Origin: Bacillota bacterium
GTDB lineage: Bacteria > Bacillota > Clostridia > Christensenellales > Christensenellaceae
NCBI GenBank assembly: GCA_023393165.1
Contig: JAEWMJ010000062.1
Location: 1 to 5,709, forward strand
Reading direction: 5' to 3'
Length of the DNA stretch: 5,709 bases
The position numbers and the translations under genes are program-made. The notes beneath the pieces were generated by a model that saw only the letters and a list, made by a program, of their open reading frames with translations, ran no database searches and had not been told where the DNA came from. The first letter of the stretch is position 1, and the number at the start of each line of letters is the position of its first letter. Below are positions 5,679 to 5,709 of this stretch, piece after piece.

Positions 5679-5709
5679 ATGGCAAACCAAACGAATAGTC
5701 TGTCCCACA
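5679..5709 (+). CDS. tnpA: IS200/IS605 TnpA transposase, N-terminus only
   Basis: Only the first ten codons fall in the window, reading MANQTNSLSH. This closely resembles the conserved start of IS200-type Y1 (HUH) transposases, commonly MANK-x-NSLSHTKW, which cut and rejoin single-stranded DNA at hairpin ends. The catalytic HUH and tyrosine motifs lie beyond the window, so whether the gene is intact cannot be judged. The ATG is preceded by AAAGGAAAGG, which is folded into the leader stem. The call rests on the N-terminal match plus the two typical left-end hairpins. Confidence 0.75.
   Translation, partial: MANQTNSLSH

Larger units (their letters stand above)
5570..5709 (+). mobile_element. 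IS200/IS605-family insertion sequence, left end (partial)
   Basis: The stretch contains a compact hairpin (5576-5594), a long imperfect stem that buries a ribosome binding site (5614-5677), and a transposase start at 5679 whose first residues match IS200-type TnpA proteins. Members of this family have no terminal inverted repeats. Subterminal hairpins mark the ends and are recognised as single-stranded DNA by the Y1 transposase. The outer boundary is uncertain, since cleavage usually lies some bases 5' of the first hairpin, so the start given is approximate. The element continues beyond the window in the same direction as the exporter operon. Confidence 0.78.

Overview
The window looks like part of a low-to-moderate GC Firmicutes (Clostridia-type) chromosome or accessory region. 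The basis is strong AGGAGG/AAAGGAG-like Shine-Dalgarno sites, use of TTG and GTG starts, a lipobox lipoprotein, and the best-matching families: an OmpR-type regulator with its kinase, a LanFEG/BcrAB/CprABC-type ABC exporter, and an IS200/IS605 element. The species cannot be named from the sequence alone.

Layout. Positions 1-176 are non-coding flank with a weak AU-rich terminator for the leftward genes. Positions 177-2274 hold a leftward two-gene operon: an OmpR/PhoB-class response regulator followed, 4 nt later, by a two-pass membrane sensor histidine kinase with an extracytoplasmic domain of about 120 residues. Positions 2275-2427 are a divergent control region. It contains four TAAGGT-like direct repeats spaced at exactly 11 bp, immediately upstream of a rightward -10 element, and a separate leftward extended -10. 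Positions 2428-5474 hold a rightward five-gene operon: an ABC ATPase (TTG start, E-loop in place of the Q-loop), two paralogous six-helix ABC-2 type permeases (ATGA and GTGA stop/start overlaps), a 95-residue three-helix membrane protein, and a 163-residue lipoprotein. A good intrinsic terminator ends the operon at 5497-5530. After it come two hairpins and the left end of an IS200/IS605-family element. Its tnpA begins at 5679 and runs off the window, and its ribosome binding site is buried in a long stem.

How it fits together (inference). The kinase probably senses a cell-envelope-active compound such as a lantibiotic or other cationic peptide, or the damage it causes. The phosphorylated regulator would bind the 11-bp-periodic repeats as tandem dimers and activate the exporter operon. 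The ATPase and two permeases would clear the peptide from the membrane. The terminal lipoprotein, placed where LanI immunity lipoproteins sit in some lantibiotic loci, and the small membrane protein may be accessory protection factors. No lantibiotic precursor or modification gene is visible, so this resembles a stand-alone resistance module such as CprABC/CprRK of Clostridioides difficile rather than a producer immunity locus. The window is too short to exclude biosynthetic genes further out. The two accessory genes and the repeat operator are the least familiar parts.
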